64,000 nucleotides of DNA, taken from positions 62,001 to 126,000 of the forward strand of contig JASHOR010000041.1 in assembly GCA_030041005.1 (NCBI GenBank), in the 5' to 3' direction. The DNA is from Xanthobacteraceae bacterium (GTDB taxonomy: Bacteria; Pseudomonadota; Alphaproteobacteria; Rhizobiales; Xanthobacteraceae). Within the stretch, counting starts at the first letter, position 1, and each line of letters opens with the position of its first letter. The position numbers and the translations under genes were made by a program. The notes beneath the pieces are model-generated. The model did not search any database. It had not been told where the DNA came from and worked only from the letters and a program-made list of their open reading frames with translations. Positions 1 to 14,966 of the stretch are shown here, piece by piece.

Positions 1-5630
<5,630 letters not shown>

Positions 5631-5639
5631 GGGGCGCCG

Positions 5640-7499
5640 ATGACCGACAAAGTCAACATCCTCCTGGTCGACGACCAGCCGGAAAAACTGCTCGCCTACG
5701 AGATCATCCTCGGCGTGCTCGACGAAAATCTGGTCAAGACCTCGTCGGCGAGCGAGGCGTTGGCATTTCTGCTCAAGAACGACGTCGCGGTCGTGCTCAT
5801 CGACGTGTGCATGCCCGAACTCGACGGTTTTCAGCTCGCGGCAATGATCCGCGAGCATCCCCGCTTCCAGAAGACGGCGATCATCTTCATTTCCGCCATC
5901 CAAGTCACCGATGTCGACCGGCTGAAGGGGTACGCCATGGGCGCGGTCGATTACGTGCCGGTCCCGGTGGTCCCGGAAGTGCTGCGTGCCAAAGTTCGCA
6001 TCTTCGTCGAGCTGTTTCGCAAGACCCGCGAACTCGAGCGCTTGAACCTTGAACTCGAGCTGCGGGTCGCCGAGCGCACCGCGGAGCTGGCCGCATCGAG
6101 CGCCCGTCTGCTCGACAGCGAACAGCAATTGCGTCTGGCGACCGACGCTGCCGAGATCGGGCTGTGGGACGTCAATAACGTGACGGATACGCTGTACTGG
6201 CCGCCGCGGGTCAAGGCGATGTTCGGCATCTCGCCGGACGTTCCGGTGAGCATGGCCGACTTCTATGGCGGCCTGCATCCCGACGACCAGGCGGCAACCA
6301 CCAAGGCCTACGCGGCGGCCTGCGATCCGGAGAAACGCGCGGTCTATGACGTCGAATTTCGGACTGTAGGAAAGGAAGACGGCGTCATCCGCTGGGTTGC
6401 CGCCAAAGGCCGCGCCATCTTCGACAGCAACGGCAAATGCGTGCGCGTCATCGGCACCGCACTGGACATCACCAAGCGAAAGGAGGCCGACGAGCGCCAG
6501 GTGCTGCTGGCGCGCGAGGTCGATCATCGGGCGCGCAACGCGCTCGCCGTCATCCAGTCGCTCATCCGGCTGACCCGCGCGCGAAGCGTCGATGAATACG
6601 TGGCCAGCATCGAAGGCCGCATCACCGCGCTGGCGCGCGCCCACACGCTGTTGTCGGACTCGCGCTGGCATGGCGCCGATCTGGGAACGCTCGTTGCCGA
6701 GGAACTGGAGCCTTACCGCGCCGGCGACAGGGTGGCGATCTCCGGGCCGGACATCTCGTTGCAGCCTACGACCGCGCAGGGGCTCGCGCTCGCGCTCCAT
6801 GAGCTCGCCACCAATGCCGCCAAGCACGGCGCGTTGTCATCGCCGGACGGAAAAATCATCCTCGACTGGAAACTGCGGCCGGACGCCCTGATCGTGAACT
6901 GGACCGAGAGCGGGGGTCCTCCGGTTGCGGCGCCGACGGCCAAGAGCTTTGGCCTGCGGGTTATTCGCGCCAGTATCGAAAAGCAGCTTCACGGCGAAAC
7001 GACCTTCGACTGGAACGCGAATGGCCTGCACTGCAGCCTGTCGATCCCGCGCAAGGGAATGACGAAATCGCGCCAGCTATCCGATGGGGACAACGTCGCC
7101 GACAAATGTAACGCGCGCGGTGCAGTCAAGGTGATCGGCCTGCCGCGCGTCCTTTTGGTCGAAGACGAGGCGTTGGTGGCGATGATGGTCCAGGACTGCC
7201 TCGTCGAGTTCGGTTATCAGGTCGTCGGCCCGATCTGCACGGCGTCCGAGGCGCTGGAGAAAGCCAGGAACGACTATTTCGAGGCGGCGGTGCTCGACAT
7301 CAATCTTGGCGACGGCGCCGTCTATCCGATTGCGGACGTCCTGGATGCCCGCGGCGTGCCGTTCGTCTTCGTCACCGGCTACGACGCCGACAGCGTCGAG
7401 GCGCGCTTTCGCACAATTCCAGTCCTGCAGAAGCCGATCGACCGCGAAATGCTGAAACGGATCTTTGTCACCGCCGCCAGGGCATCGGTCGCCGGATAG
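5640..7499 (+). CDS. HWE-family hybrid histidine kinase (REC-PAS-HWE kinase-REC)
   Basis: A 619-residue cytoplasmic protein. The N-terminal receiver (about 3-125) has the VLIDVCMPELDGF phospho-acceptor segment; then a short coiled coil, a PAS domain (about 160-285), and an HWE kinase core with His near 296 in REVDHRARNALAVIQ. Both diagnostic HWE features are present: the His of LHELATNAAKHG in the N-box and the WTE of NWTESGGP in the G1 box. A C-terminal receiver starts near residue 500 (RVLLVEDEALVAMM). HWE kinases are typical of Hyphomicrobiales. The short spacing to the upstream poly-HAMP kinase suggests one operon and a phosphorelay in which the N-terminal receiver takes phosphate from that kinase; this partnership is inferred. 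Confidence 0.92.
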   Translation: MTDKVNILLVDDQPEKLLAYEIILGVLDENLVKTSSASEALAFLLKNDVAVVLIDVCMPELDGFQLAAMIREHPRFQKTAIIFISAIQVTDVDRLKGYAMGAVDYVPVPVVPEVLRAKVRIFVELFRKTRELERLNLELELRVAERTAELAASSARLLDSEQQLRLATDAAEIGLWDVNNVTDTLYWPPRVKAMFGISPDVPVSMADFYGGLHPDDQAATTKAYAAACDPEKRAVYDVEFRTVGKEDGVIRWVAAKGRAIFDSNGKCVRVIGTALDITKRKEADERQVLLAREVDHRARNALAVIQSLIRLTRARSVDEYVASIEGRITALARAHTLLSDSRWHGADLGTLVAEELEPYRAGDRVAISGPDISLQPTTAQGLALALHELATNAAKHGALSSPDGKIILDWKLRPDALIVNWTESGGPPVAAPTAKSFGLRVIRASIEKQLHGETTFDWNANGLHCSLSIPRKGMTKSRQLSDGDNVADKCNARGAVKVIGLPRVLLVEDEALVAMMVQDCLVEFGYQVVGPICTASEALEKARNDYFEAAVLDINLGDGAVYPIADVLDARGVPFVFVTGYDADSVEARFRTIPVLQKPIDREMLKRIFVTAARASVAG

Positions 7500-7573
7500 A
7501 CCGGGTGTTGCGGCTTCCGCCGCCTCTCAATCCAGGATTCCTCGAGATTGAGAAGAAAATCCGGCTGGTTTGG

Positions 7574-8725
7574 TCAGCCCGCGCGACGTTCGCCGCCGGG
7601 TTCGCCTTGCGGAAACAGCCGATCGGAATCCGCGACGTAACGGGCGGCGCTGTCGTGCAATTTGGCGTTGTTGATTTCGCGCAGCGCTGCGTCCGCCTCG
7701 CCATAGAGGAACGGCAGGAAGGCATAACGGCGGCCGCGGGTCACCGGCGTGACTTGGTGCAAAGCCCCACAGGAAAATACGATGGCGCCGCCGTGCGGCG
7801 CGCGATAGCTGCGCCGGCCGAACTCGGGCAGGATGAGATCGCCGCCCTCGTAATCCTTGTTCAAATTGATGGAGACGGCGAAGCGGCGGTGCTGCGCGCC
7901 GATATTGACGTTGTCGCGATGGCGATAGAAATGACCGCCGACCGCGCTGTCGTAGCAGGCGACGATGTAGCGGTCCATGCGCGTGGCCTGAAACTGAAAA
8001 AATTGCTCGATGGCCGGCAGCAGGCGGCGGACGATCCGACTGCGGATCGCTTCGCGAAGCCCGGGATGGGCGACGACAAGATCGCTGCGGCGTTTCACCC
8101 GATGGTCGACCATTTTCGTGGTCTTGCCGTCGACGTCGAACAGAAACCCCGATTCCTTGCCGCCGAGCTTTTCGTAGAACTCGACCAGCACATCGCACAG
8201 CGGGAAATCGAAAATGCGCGGCACGATCAGCACCGGAGCGCTGAGCGGGACGCCGGCGGAATCGTCCACGCAGGGCAGCCCCTGCAGCACGTCGCGCACC
8301 GCCTGCGCGTGCCCGCCGGGGTGGTTCCAGGGAATATTGGCAATCGTGCGCAGCATCGGATCGAGCACGATCGTGCGCGGCATCTCGGCGGCGCCGTAGC
8401 GGCGGCTGAGGGCGCCGTCATGGTCGACGATGAACGAAACGGATGCGCAAGAACGTTCGAGAAAGGGCAGCGGATCGTGCGGCAGCGCGGTCAGCACGCC
8501 GTAGAACACCAGCCGGTCCTCGTCGAACAGGCCGGGGTCCTGCAGCAGCAGGGCCAGCTCTTCGCCAACGCGAGCGCTGGCGGGCGAGCCCAGAAAGCTG
8601 AGCACGATCCAGCGCCCTGCGGCGACCTGCAGGTTGAAGGCGCCGCCGGCAAGAAGCGGCGCGCTGAACCACGGCGCCGGATCGCCGAGAATGATTTCGC
8701 CGTTGCCGCAAACGCTTGCTTCCAT
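7574..8725 (-). CDS. Fusion of a cysteine-less peroxiredoxin-like domain and a 2OG-Fe(II) oxygenase
   Basis: About 383 residues. The N-terminal half (ILGDPAPWFSAPLL ... VLSFLGS ... SFIVDHDGALSRRYG ... TIVLDP) follows the peroxiredoxin/AhpC fold, but where PxxxTxxC is expected it reads GSPASARVGEE, so the peroxidatic Cys is missing. The C-terminal half is a prolyl-4-hydroxylase-type oxygenase with HRD in HFYRHRDN, a distal His in GALHQVTP and an Arg in RGRRYAF: the full 2-His-1-carboxylate iron site plus a 2-oxoglutarate ligand. Start chosen at the ATG at 8725 behind GCGAGGA; an ATG at 8779 would add 18 residues without a clear ribosome site. It faces the TPR/ATP-grasp gene across about 135 bp, suggesting joint control. 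Substrate unknown; a peptide or protein side chain is plausible. Confidence 0.85.
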   Translation of the reverse strand: MEASVCGNGEIILGDPAPWFSAPLLAGGAFNLQVAAGRWIVLSFLGSPASARVGEELALLLQDPGLFDEDRLVFYGVLTALPHDPLPFLERSCASVSFIVDHDGALSRRYGAAEMPRTIVLDPMLRTIANIPWNHPGGHAQAVRDVLQGLPCVDDSAGVPLSAPVLIVPRIFDFPLCDVLVEFYEKLGGKESGFLFDVDGKTTKMVDHRVKRRSDLVVAHPGLREAIRSRIVRRLLPAIEQFFQFQATRMDRYIVACYDSAVGGHFYRHRDNVNIGAQHRRFAVSINLNKDYEGGDLILPEFGRRSYRAPHGGAIVFSCGALHQVTPVTRGRRYAFLPFLYGEADAALREINNAKLHDSAARYVADSDRLFPQGEPGGERRAG

Positions 8726-8859
8726 GGCGGACAAATCCTCGCCCGGCACGCGCCAGTCGCCGCCGGTCCCCGGCCGCATGATGTGGTTTTCATGGTAAAT
8801 TTTGCTCTAATCCCATCCCGCCGGGTGATTCGGACCCGCAAAAAGGGCGGCGACCGGCC

Positions 8860-10341
8860 GTGCACCAATCCTTGCAGCGCAGGCCGCGAAGCGCGCGCAT
8901 CGCGGAACTCGATCGCGTGCTGGCGCGGCGGCCCGAGGCGATCGAGGCGCGGCGCGAGCGCGCCGGCCTCTTGCGCGAGCAGGGATCGTTCGAAGCGGCC
9001 AAGCGCGACTACCTTGAACTCCTCCGCCGCGCGCCGAACGACTTCGGCGCGCTCAACGATTTCGGCGCGCTGGTCCTCAAGGCCGGATATCGAAGCGCCG
9101 CACGCTCGCTGTTCGGCGAAGCGGTCAGGCGCCATCCGGACAATCCGATGGGGCATGTCAATCTTGCCAATCTGTTGCTGCTGACCGACGAACCGGACGG
9201 CGCGCGCACACATTTCGAAACCGCCTTGCGCCTCGACCCCGGCCACATTCACGCCCATCGCGGATTGGCAAATCTGTTGGCGGCGCTCGGCGATGCCGAT
9301 GGCGCGCGCCGCCACCGCGACATCGGCTTCAAGACCGACTTCCTGACCGCATTGCCTTATTGCGGCGATCGCGAGCCGGTTCGCGTCCTGCTTCTGGTCT
9401 CCGCCGCCGGGGGCAACATCCCGACCGAGCTTCTGCTCGATGAGACCATCTTCCACACCACCGTTCTCGTGAGCGAATATTACGACGGCAAAATTCCGCT
9501 GCCCGCGCACGACGTGATTTTCAACAGCATCGGCGATGCCGATATCTGCGGCGAAGGTTTGCAAGGAGCGCGGAGATTGCTCGCACGCGCGTCGCGTCCG
9601 ATCGTCAATGATCCCGTTGCGGTGGGCAAATCCGGCCGCGCCGCCAATATCGAGCGGCTGCGCGGCGTGGCGGGCGTCATTGTCCCGCGGATGGCCAAAT
9701 TGCCGCGCAGCGCGCTCGCAGACTCCTGCCGTGCCGGCGCGGCCGTTGCCGACAACGATTTTTCCTTTCCGGTTCTGGCGCGTGCGCCCGGCTTTCACAC
9801 CGGACATCATTTCGTCCGCGCCGAGACGGCGGACGAATTGGCCGCGGCGGTTGGAAAATTTCCAGGCGACGAGGTGTGGCTGATCGAACCGCTCGACGCG
9901 CGGGACGGGGAGGGTTTCTATCGCAAGTATCGCGTGATGATTGTCGATCGGAAGCTTTATCCCCTGCACCTGGCGATCTCGCGCAACTGGAAGGTTCACT
10001 ATTTCACCTCCGACATGGCCGGTTCGGCCGACAATCGCGCCAAAGAGCTGCCGTTCCTTGACGACATGGCTAGCGCGATCGGCCGGCGCGGCATTGCCGC
10101 GCTTGAGCGGATCGCCGCCATGCTCGACCTCGATTACGGCGGCATCGATTTCGCCGTGAACGCGCGCGGCGATATTCTATTTTTCGAAGCCAATGCAACG
10201 ATGGTGCTTGCCCCGCCGTTGCGGGAGGAGAAATGGGCCTACCGCCGGCCGGCATTCGACAATGTGCTGGCGGCGGTTCGCGCCATGCTGATGGCGCGGG
10301 CGGCGGCCGGCGGCCGTCCGGCCGCCGCGGCCGCTCAGTAG
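8860..10341 (+). CDS. TPR / ATP-grasp fusion protein
   Basis: 493 residues from a GTG start behind AAAAGGGCGG. Residues about 10-150 are four TPR-like repeats (LRRAPNDFGALNDFGALV, AVRRHPDNPMGHVNLANL, ALRLDPGHIHAHRGLANL). Residues about 165-490 look like a glutathione-synthetase/RimK-type ATP-grasp ligase: FYRKYRVMIVDRKLYPLHLA in the lysine-strand region and the metal-site segment YGGIDFAVNARGDILFFEAN, ending in the ExN triad. ATP-grasp enzymes join a carboxylate to an amine or thiol through an acyl phosphate. The TPR half would recruit a partner. The stop overlaps the stop of the convergent TonB receptor by 7 bp. Function unknown; with the divergent oxygenase it looks like a two-enzyme modification cassette (inference). 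Confidence 0.85.
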   Translation: MHQSLQRRPRSARIAELDRVLARRPEAIEARRERAGLLREQGSFEAAKRDYLELLRRAPNDFGALNDFGALVLKAGYRSAARSLFGEAVRRHPDNPMGHVNLANLLLLTDEPDGARTHFETALRLDPGHIHAHRGLANLLAALGDADGARRHRDIGFKTDFLTALPYCGDREPVRVLLLVSAAGGNIPTELLLDETIFHTTVLVSEYYDGKIPLPAHDVIFNSIGDADICGEGLQGARRLLARASRPIVNDPVAVGKSGRAANIERLRGVAGVIVPRMAKLPRSALADSCRAGAAVADNDFSFPVLARAPGFHTGHHFVRAETADELAAAVGKFPGDEVWLIEPLDARDGEGFYRKYRVMIVDRKLYPLHLAISRNWKVHYFTSDMAGSADNRAKELPFLDDMASAIGRRGIAALERIAAMLDLDYGGIDFAVNARGDILFFEANATMVLAPPLREEKWAYRRPAFDNVLAAVRAMLMARAAAGGRPAAAAAQ

Positions 10342-12737
10342 TGCAGGCTCGCCTTCACATAATAGGTGCGAGGCTCGCCGACAAAGCCGCCGGCGCTCTC
10401 GGCGATGGTGAAATACTCGACATTGGCGATGTTTTTGATGCCGATCTGGGCGTCCCACTGCTTCGCATAATAGCCGAACATCGCGTCGATCACGGTTGAA
10501 TCCGGAATCCACGAGGTATTGCCGGTGTTGGCGTAGGTCTTGCTGTTGTAGGAGACGCCGCCGCCGACGCGGAAGCCGTGAATGCCGTTGATGGCGAAAT
10601 CGTAGGTCGACCAAAGATTGAAGATGTAGCGCGGCACGCCGACAGGCACATTGCCGACCTGCGAGGGTGTCAGCGGCACCTCGGTGAGCACCGCATGCTG
10701 CGCGATCGCGTTGGCCAACACCTTCCACTGCGGCGTGATCGCAAGCTGCAGGTCGGCGTCCACGCCGCGCGAATCCTGCGCGTTGAAGGCGATGGTGTCC
10801 GTCGTCGTGTTTTCGGTGAACACGTTGGTGCGGAAGATTTCGAACGCCGCCGGCGTGAAAACGAAACGGCCGTCGGGCGATGAGAACTTCACGCCGGCTT
10901 CGTATTCGAGGCCGGACTCAGGAGCGTAGATTCCCTCTTGCGTCGTCTCCGAGTTGAAGTTGGTCAGATAACTCTTGGAGACGCCGGCGAACGGCGCCAC
11001 GCCGGGAAGGATTTTGTAGAGCGTGCCGACGCTCCAACTGGTGGGCGTGTCGAGTTCGGTCTCGGTCATTCCCGGTTCGAGCGGAGTGCCCTGGGCCGTG
11101 ATCCGGCCCGGAACGTAGGCCAGGGGAGTTAATTCTTCGAACCAGTGCTCTTGACGGATGCCGAGGCGCACCTTCCATTGATCGGTTACGTCGATCTGAT
11201 CGGTGGCGTAGGCGCTCAGATAGAGGGCGCGCAGGTCGTCCTCCATGCCGCTGAGGGAGGCCGTGCGCTCGAAGACAAGGCCGTTGGTCGAGGTTTCCGG
11301 AATCACCGGCGCGAAGATGTTCGGGATGTTCTGCAGCGCGGCGGTGGCGCGATTGTCGTCGATGCTGTCCCATTCGACCTGGGCACCGGTCAGCAGCGTG
11401 TGGCCGATGCTGCCGGTGTGGAATTTCCAGATCGGCTCGAACTGATAGGTCATATCGTAGTCGTTGTCGGTCTGCTCGCGTAATTGCCGGTTGGTCAGCG
11501 CCCACTCGCCGTTCACGAGCGCGATGGTGCCGCCGGAATTGCGCAGGATATCGACGTCGCGATGCATGAAGGAGAGGCGGTTGTTGACGGTCAGATAGTC
11601 CGCGATCCACCAGGAATCCGTCAGCGTCGGCCGCTCGATATCCTGGTTGCCGTAGTTGAACGGGGTCGAATATTTGGCGGTGTTCGGCACGCTCGTCAGC
11701 GGCGTGCCGCCGCTGCCCGTGCCGTTGAAGTAGAGGATGCCGTAGCTGTCGGGCGTTTGTTCGATGTGCCGCAGATCGAGCGCGAACGTGGTGATGTGAT
11801 TGTCGTGAATCCAGCTCCACTCGGGACGGATTTCGTAGTCCGCGCTCTTGAGATCGCGGAATCCGTCAGACTGCTGCAGCAATCCGTCGACGCGATAGGT
11901 CAGCCCCGGAACGGTGGTGGGTCCGGTGGCGTAAATGCTCGTCGTCCACGAGCCGAACGAACCGATCTGCTGGCTGATGCCGTAGCCGGGGATATCGGAC
12001 GGCAGGAAATGGATGATGTCGATGGTGCCGCCGGGGGTGCTGCTGCCGAACAGCGCGGAGCCCGGCCCTTTGAGCACCTGGATGCTTTGCACGCCATTCA
12101 TCGAGTGGGGGAACCCGTTGAACTGGTCGCCGTCCGGAAAACCGTCAGTGAAGATGCGGGCATCCATGCCGCGGATGGTGAAGCGGTCGAAGAAGCCGTA
12201 GCTCGACGAGCCGCCGAGATTGATGCCGCTCACGTCGTGAACAGCATCGGCGAGACTGGTGCCGCCCTGCTGGCTCACCACGGCGCGCGGCACGACCACG
12301 ACGCTTTGCGGCAGGTCCGCAAGCTTGGTACCGGTCTTGTCCAGCGCCGGCGCCTGCTGCAGCGGCGCCTGGGCGGTCGCCGTTGCGGATGATGGCGCGG
12401 CTGTCGTCGGTGCGGCAGCCACCGCGGTCGCGGCGCCGCGTGCCGCCGCGCGGCGGCGGTGCCGGACTGGCCGCGGTTTCGGCTTCGGCGCCGACACGAC
12501 GATTTCGGGAACGGGTGTCGCCGCCGATGGCGCGGGAGAAACGGTGGGGGCGCTCTGCGGCGTCGAGGGCGGCGCCGGGGAGGCGGCCGGAGCGTTCTGC
12601 TGTTGTGCAAACGCCGCCGGAACGATGACGATGGCAACAGCGACTGCAAACGCGGGGATTGCAGTGTCCGTGCAGAACCGGCGCCGCCAGAAGCGGCGAG
12701 GACGCCGCGCATTCGATTCGAGGACTGGGTTGGACAC
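10335..12737 (-). CDS. TonB-dependent siderophore receptor
   Basis: Outer-membrane ligand-gated porin for ferric siderophores. From the GTG at 12737 it is about 800 residues. An Arg-rich n-region and a hydrophobic stretch ending VPAAFA give a signal peptide, followed by about 90 residues rich in Pro and Ala with an EIVVSAPKPKPRP segment. The plug has LADLPQSVVVVPR, SSYGFFDRFTIRGMDA and IQVLKGPGSALFGSSTPGG, and a 22-strand-type barrel ends in the aromatic KASLHY. The open frame continues 56 codons upstream to 12905, but that extension is AT-rich and precedes the signal peptide, so I reject it. No strong ribosome site is seen before the GTG. The ligand cannot be told from sequence. Confidence 0.9.
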   Translation of the reverse strand: MSNPVLESNARRPRRFWRRRFCTDTAIPAFAVAVAIVIVPAAFAQQQNAPAASPAPPSTPQSAPTVSPAPSAATPVPEIVVSAPKPKPRPVRHRRRAAARGAATAVAAAPTTAAPSSATATAQAPLQQAPALDKTGTKLADLPQSVVVVPRAVVSQQGGTSLADAVHDVSGINLGGSSSYGFFDRFTIRGMDARIFTDGFPDGDQFNGFPHSMNGVQSIQVLKGPGSALFGSSTPGGTIDIIHFLPSDIPGYGISQQIGSFGSWTTSIYATGPTTVPGLTYRVDGLLQQSDGFRDLKSADYEIRPEWSWIHDNHITTFALDLRHIEQTPDSYGILYFNGTGSGGTPLTSVPNTAKYSTPFNYGNQDIERPTLTDSWWIADYLTVNNRLSFMHRDVDILRNSGGTIALVNGEWALTNRQLREQTDNDYDMTYQFEPIWKFHTGSIGHTLLTGAQVEWDSIDDNRATAALQNIPNIFAPVIPETSTNGLVFERTASLSGMEDDLRALYLSAYATDQIDVTDQWKVRLGIRQEHWFEELTPLAYVPGRITAQGTPLEPGMTETELDTPTSWSVGTLYKILPGVAPFAGVSKSYLTNFNSETTQEGIYAPESGLEYEAGVKFSSPDGRFVFTPAAFEIFRTNVFTENTTTDTIAFNAQDSRGVDADLQLAITPQWKVLANAIAQHAVLTEVPLTPSQVGNVPVGVPRYIFNLWSTYDFAINGIHGFRVGGGVSYNSKTYANTGNTSWIPDSTVIDAMFGYYAKQWDAQIGIKNIANVEYFTIAESAGGFVGEPRTYYVKASLHY

Positions 12738-12905
12738 TTTAGAACCATGAAAAAGAGAAGCGATATCAATAGGTTGTTCACATAAAAGTATAATGCGCAA
12801 GAAAAAACAGTTATTGCACAGTAAAAAGGAATTAAAATAATTCAAATCTAGGACGGTGTAGTCTTTTTTATTGGTTCCAGACAATTCTACTTTGTCAGGA
12901 AACAC
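12738..12905 (-). promoter_or_regulatory. AT-rich leader/promoter of the TonB receptor
   Basis: This stretch is conspicuously AT-rich against GC-rich neighbours and lies just upstream of the receptor start. It includes GACAA and TTGTC arms at 12892-12908 around a short loop. An iron-responsive operator (Fur, Irr or RirA) would be expected here, but I could not recognise a clear consensus box. Confidence 0.4.
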
Positions 12906-13003
12906 TTGGTCTTAACGCGCCGTGCGAGGCCACGCCTGGTGGCCTCGGCGGCAATGCGCGTTGTGCGCTCCGTGGCTGCGATCGGTCGATGTTGGTCCTC
13001 GAA

Positions 13004-14734
13004 CTATCGCAGGCGCCGATAGCTTGCGTAAGCCGGCTGCCACATCTTGGTCAGCACCGCCGCGGCGATGTCATCATCCGATAACGGCGCGGCGAGCCCT
13101 TCGGCCGCGGCCTTTTTGGCGACCGCAATGGCGACATGAAACGATATTTTCCGCAGGTCGGTGAGCGGCGGCAGCAGATTGGCCGCGCGGTCGGTGCGTG
13201 CCGGCGACAGCTCGGCGAGCGTGCGAGCGGCGGCGAGAAACATCGCGTCGGACACCGAACGCGCTTTCGCCGCGACGGCCCCAAGGCCGATACCGGGATA
13301 GACATAGGCGTTGTTGGTCTGGTCGACGCGAGCTTTTCGGCCGTCGCATTGCAGCGGCGGAAACGGACTGCCGGTACCGATGATGGCGCGCTCGTCGGTC
13401 CAGGCCAGAATCTCCTGCGGCGTTGCCTCGCTGCGTTCGGTCGGATTCGACAGCGGGAAAATGATCGGCCGCTGCGCGTGGCGGGCCATGGTCCGCACGA
13501 TGGCTTCCGAGAAAGCGCGCGGTTGCCCGGACGTGCCGATGAGAACCGTCGGATGGGCGTTGGCAACGACGTCGGCAAGCTCGACGCGTCCCGGCGCCTG
13601 CAGCGTCCAGCCGGCGACGCGCTCGCGCGGCTGCGCGAACGGCACCTGGAACGATTGCAGGCCGGGCATGTCGGCGGTCAACAATCCGTCGCGGTCGACC
13701 AGATAGAAGCGGCTGCGCGCTTCGGCCTCGTCGGCGCCGGCTTCGCGCATGGCGCGCAGCAACAGCGCGCAGATGCCGGTGCCGGCCGAACCGGCGCCGA
13801 GCACGGCGATGCGCTGCCGCGTCAGCGGTTCGCCGCTGACATTGACGGCGCTCAAAAGCGCACCAACCGCCACCGCGGCGGTGCCCTGAATATCGTCGTT
13901 GAACGAACACAGGCGATCGCGGTAGCGCGCCAGCAGCCGGTTGGCGTTGCCGATGGCGAAATCCTCCCAATGCAGGAGCACATGCCGCCAGCGCGCCCGC
14001 ACCGCCTCGATGAAGGTCTCGACCAGCGCGTCGTATTCGGCCCCGCGCACGCGCTCGTGGCGCCATCCGATATAGAGCGGGTCGGCCAGGAGCTCCCGGT
14101 TGTCGGTGCCGACGTCGAGCAGGACCGGCAGCGTGGTCGACGGATGCAGGCCGGCGCAGGCGGTGTAGAGCGACAGCTTGCCGATCGGGATTCCCATGCC
14201 GCCGGCGCCCTGGTCGCCTAATCCGAGAATGCGCTCGCCGTCGCTGACCACGATCGCCTCGACGCCGTCGAAGCGCGAATGTTGCAGGATATCGGCGAAA
14301 TGGTCTTGCAGCGGCCGGCTCAGGAACAAGCCGCGCGGCTTGCGGAAAATGTGGCTGAATTTTTGGCAGCCGACGCCGACCGTGGGCGTATAGACGATCG
14401 GCATCATCTCTTCGATGTTTCGCGTCAACAGCGCATAGAACAAGGTCTCGTTGGAATCCTGCAGTCCGCGGAGAAAAATGTATTTCTGCAGGTCGGTGCC
14501 GAGCCCGCGAAAGGCATCAAGCCGGCGCTTGACCTGCCAATCGAGGGTGGCGACGTGCGGCGGCAACAGCCCGTGAAGCTCGAATGTGTCGCGCTCGGCG
14601 TTGGTGAACGCCGTGCCCTTGTTGAGCCGCGGATCGTTGAGCAGCTCGTAGCCGCTGAGCGCGGTCTCGACGACGTGCGGCTCGATCGGGTTCGCTGCCT
14701 GCTCTTGCGATGCCACCGTGGCGGGCCCTGTCAC
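13004..14734 (-). CDS. NAD-dependent malic enzyme
   Basis: Oxidatively decarboxylates malate to pyruvate, linking C4 acids to pyruvate. About 576 residues, the size of the large NAD-type enzyme. Visible motifs are PIVYTPTVGVGCQKF and RGLFLS near the N-terminus, VSDGERILGLGDQGAGGMGI (malate/metal site), FNDDIQGTAAVAVG, the Rossmann loop VLGAGSAGTGI, and PLSNPTERSEATP. The start is uncertain: GTG at 14734 is adopted, while a TTG at 14785 would add 17 residues that look non-native. The gene stands alone on the minus strand, 266 bp upstream of the TonB receptor. Confidence 0.93.
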   Translation of the reverse strand: MTGPATVASQEQAANPIEPHVVETALSGYELLNDPRLNKGTAFTNAERDTFELHGLLPPHVATLDWQVKRRLDAFRGLGTDLQKYIFLRGLQDSNETLFYALLTRNIEEMMPIVYTPTVGVGCQKFSHIFRKPRGLFLSRPLQDHFADILQHSRFDGVEAIVVSDGERILGLGDQGAGGMGIPIGKLSLYTACAGLHPSTTLPVLLDVGTDNRELLADPLYIGWRHERVRGAEYDALVETFIEAVRARWRHVLLHWEDFAIGNANRLLARYRDRLCSFNDDIQGTAAVAVGALLSAVNVSGEPLTRQRIAVLGAGSAGTGICALLLRAMREAGADEAEARSRFYLVDRDGLLTADMPGLQSFQVPFAQPRERVAGWTLQAPGRVELADVVANAHPTVLIGTSGQPRAFSEAIVRTMARHAQRPIIFPLSNPTERSEATPQEILAWTDERAIIGTGSPFPPLQCDGRKARVDQTNNAYVYPGIGLGAVAAKARSVSDAMFLAAARTLAELSPARTDRAANLLPPLTDLRKISFHVAIAVAKKAAAEGLAAPLSDDDIAAAVLTKMWQPAYASYRRLR

Positions 14735-14966
14735 ACGGCGCGTTTCACTGCGGCGCCCGCGGCCGGCGGGCGGCCGGTGCCGCAACGACGTGCTTCCGTG
14801 CGCTGGTCCAGCCAGACAGCGCGGCGATGGCCATGGATGAATTCTCCGTCAACGCGTGTCCAGTGCGAACGGCGTCAACGCGAGCCTAGGCCGGCAGGTC
14901 AAGGCTGGCAATATTGCGCGGCGTAAACTCGATTTCCAGGCGCGCTGTCGGCTCTGCGGCGGACCG

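Noticed and set aside
12738-12905. 56-codon N-terminal extension of the TonB receptor from an ATG at 12905
   Set aside because: AT-rich, hydrophobic/Asn-rich and located before a signal peptide, so not part of the exported protein.
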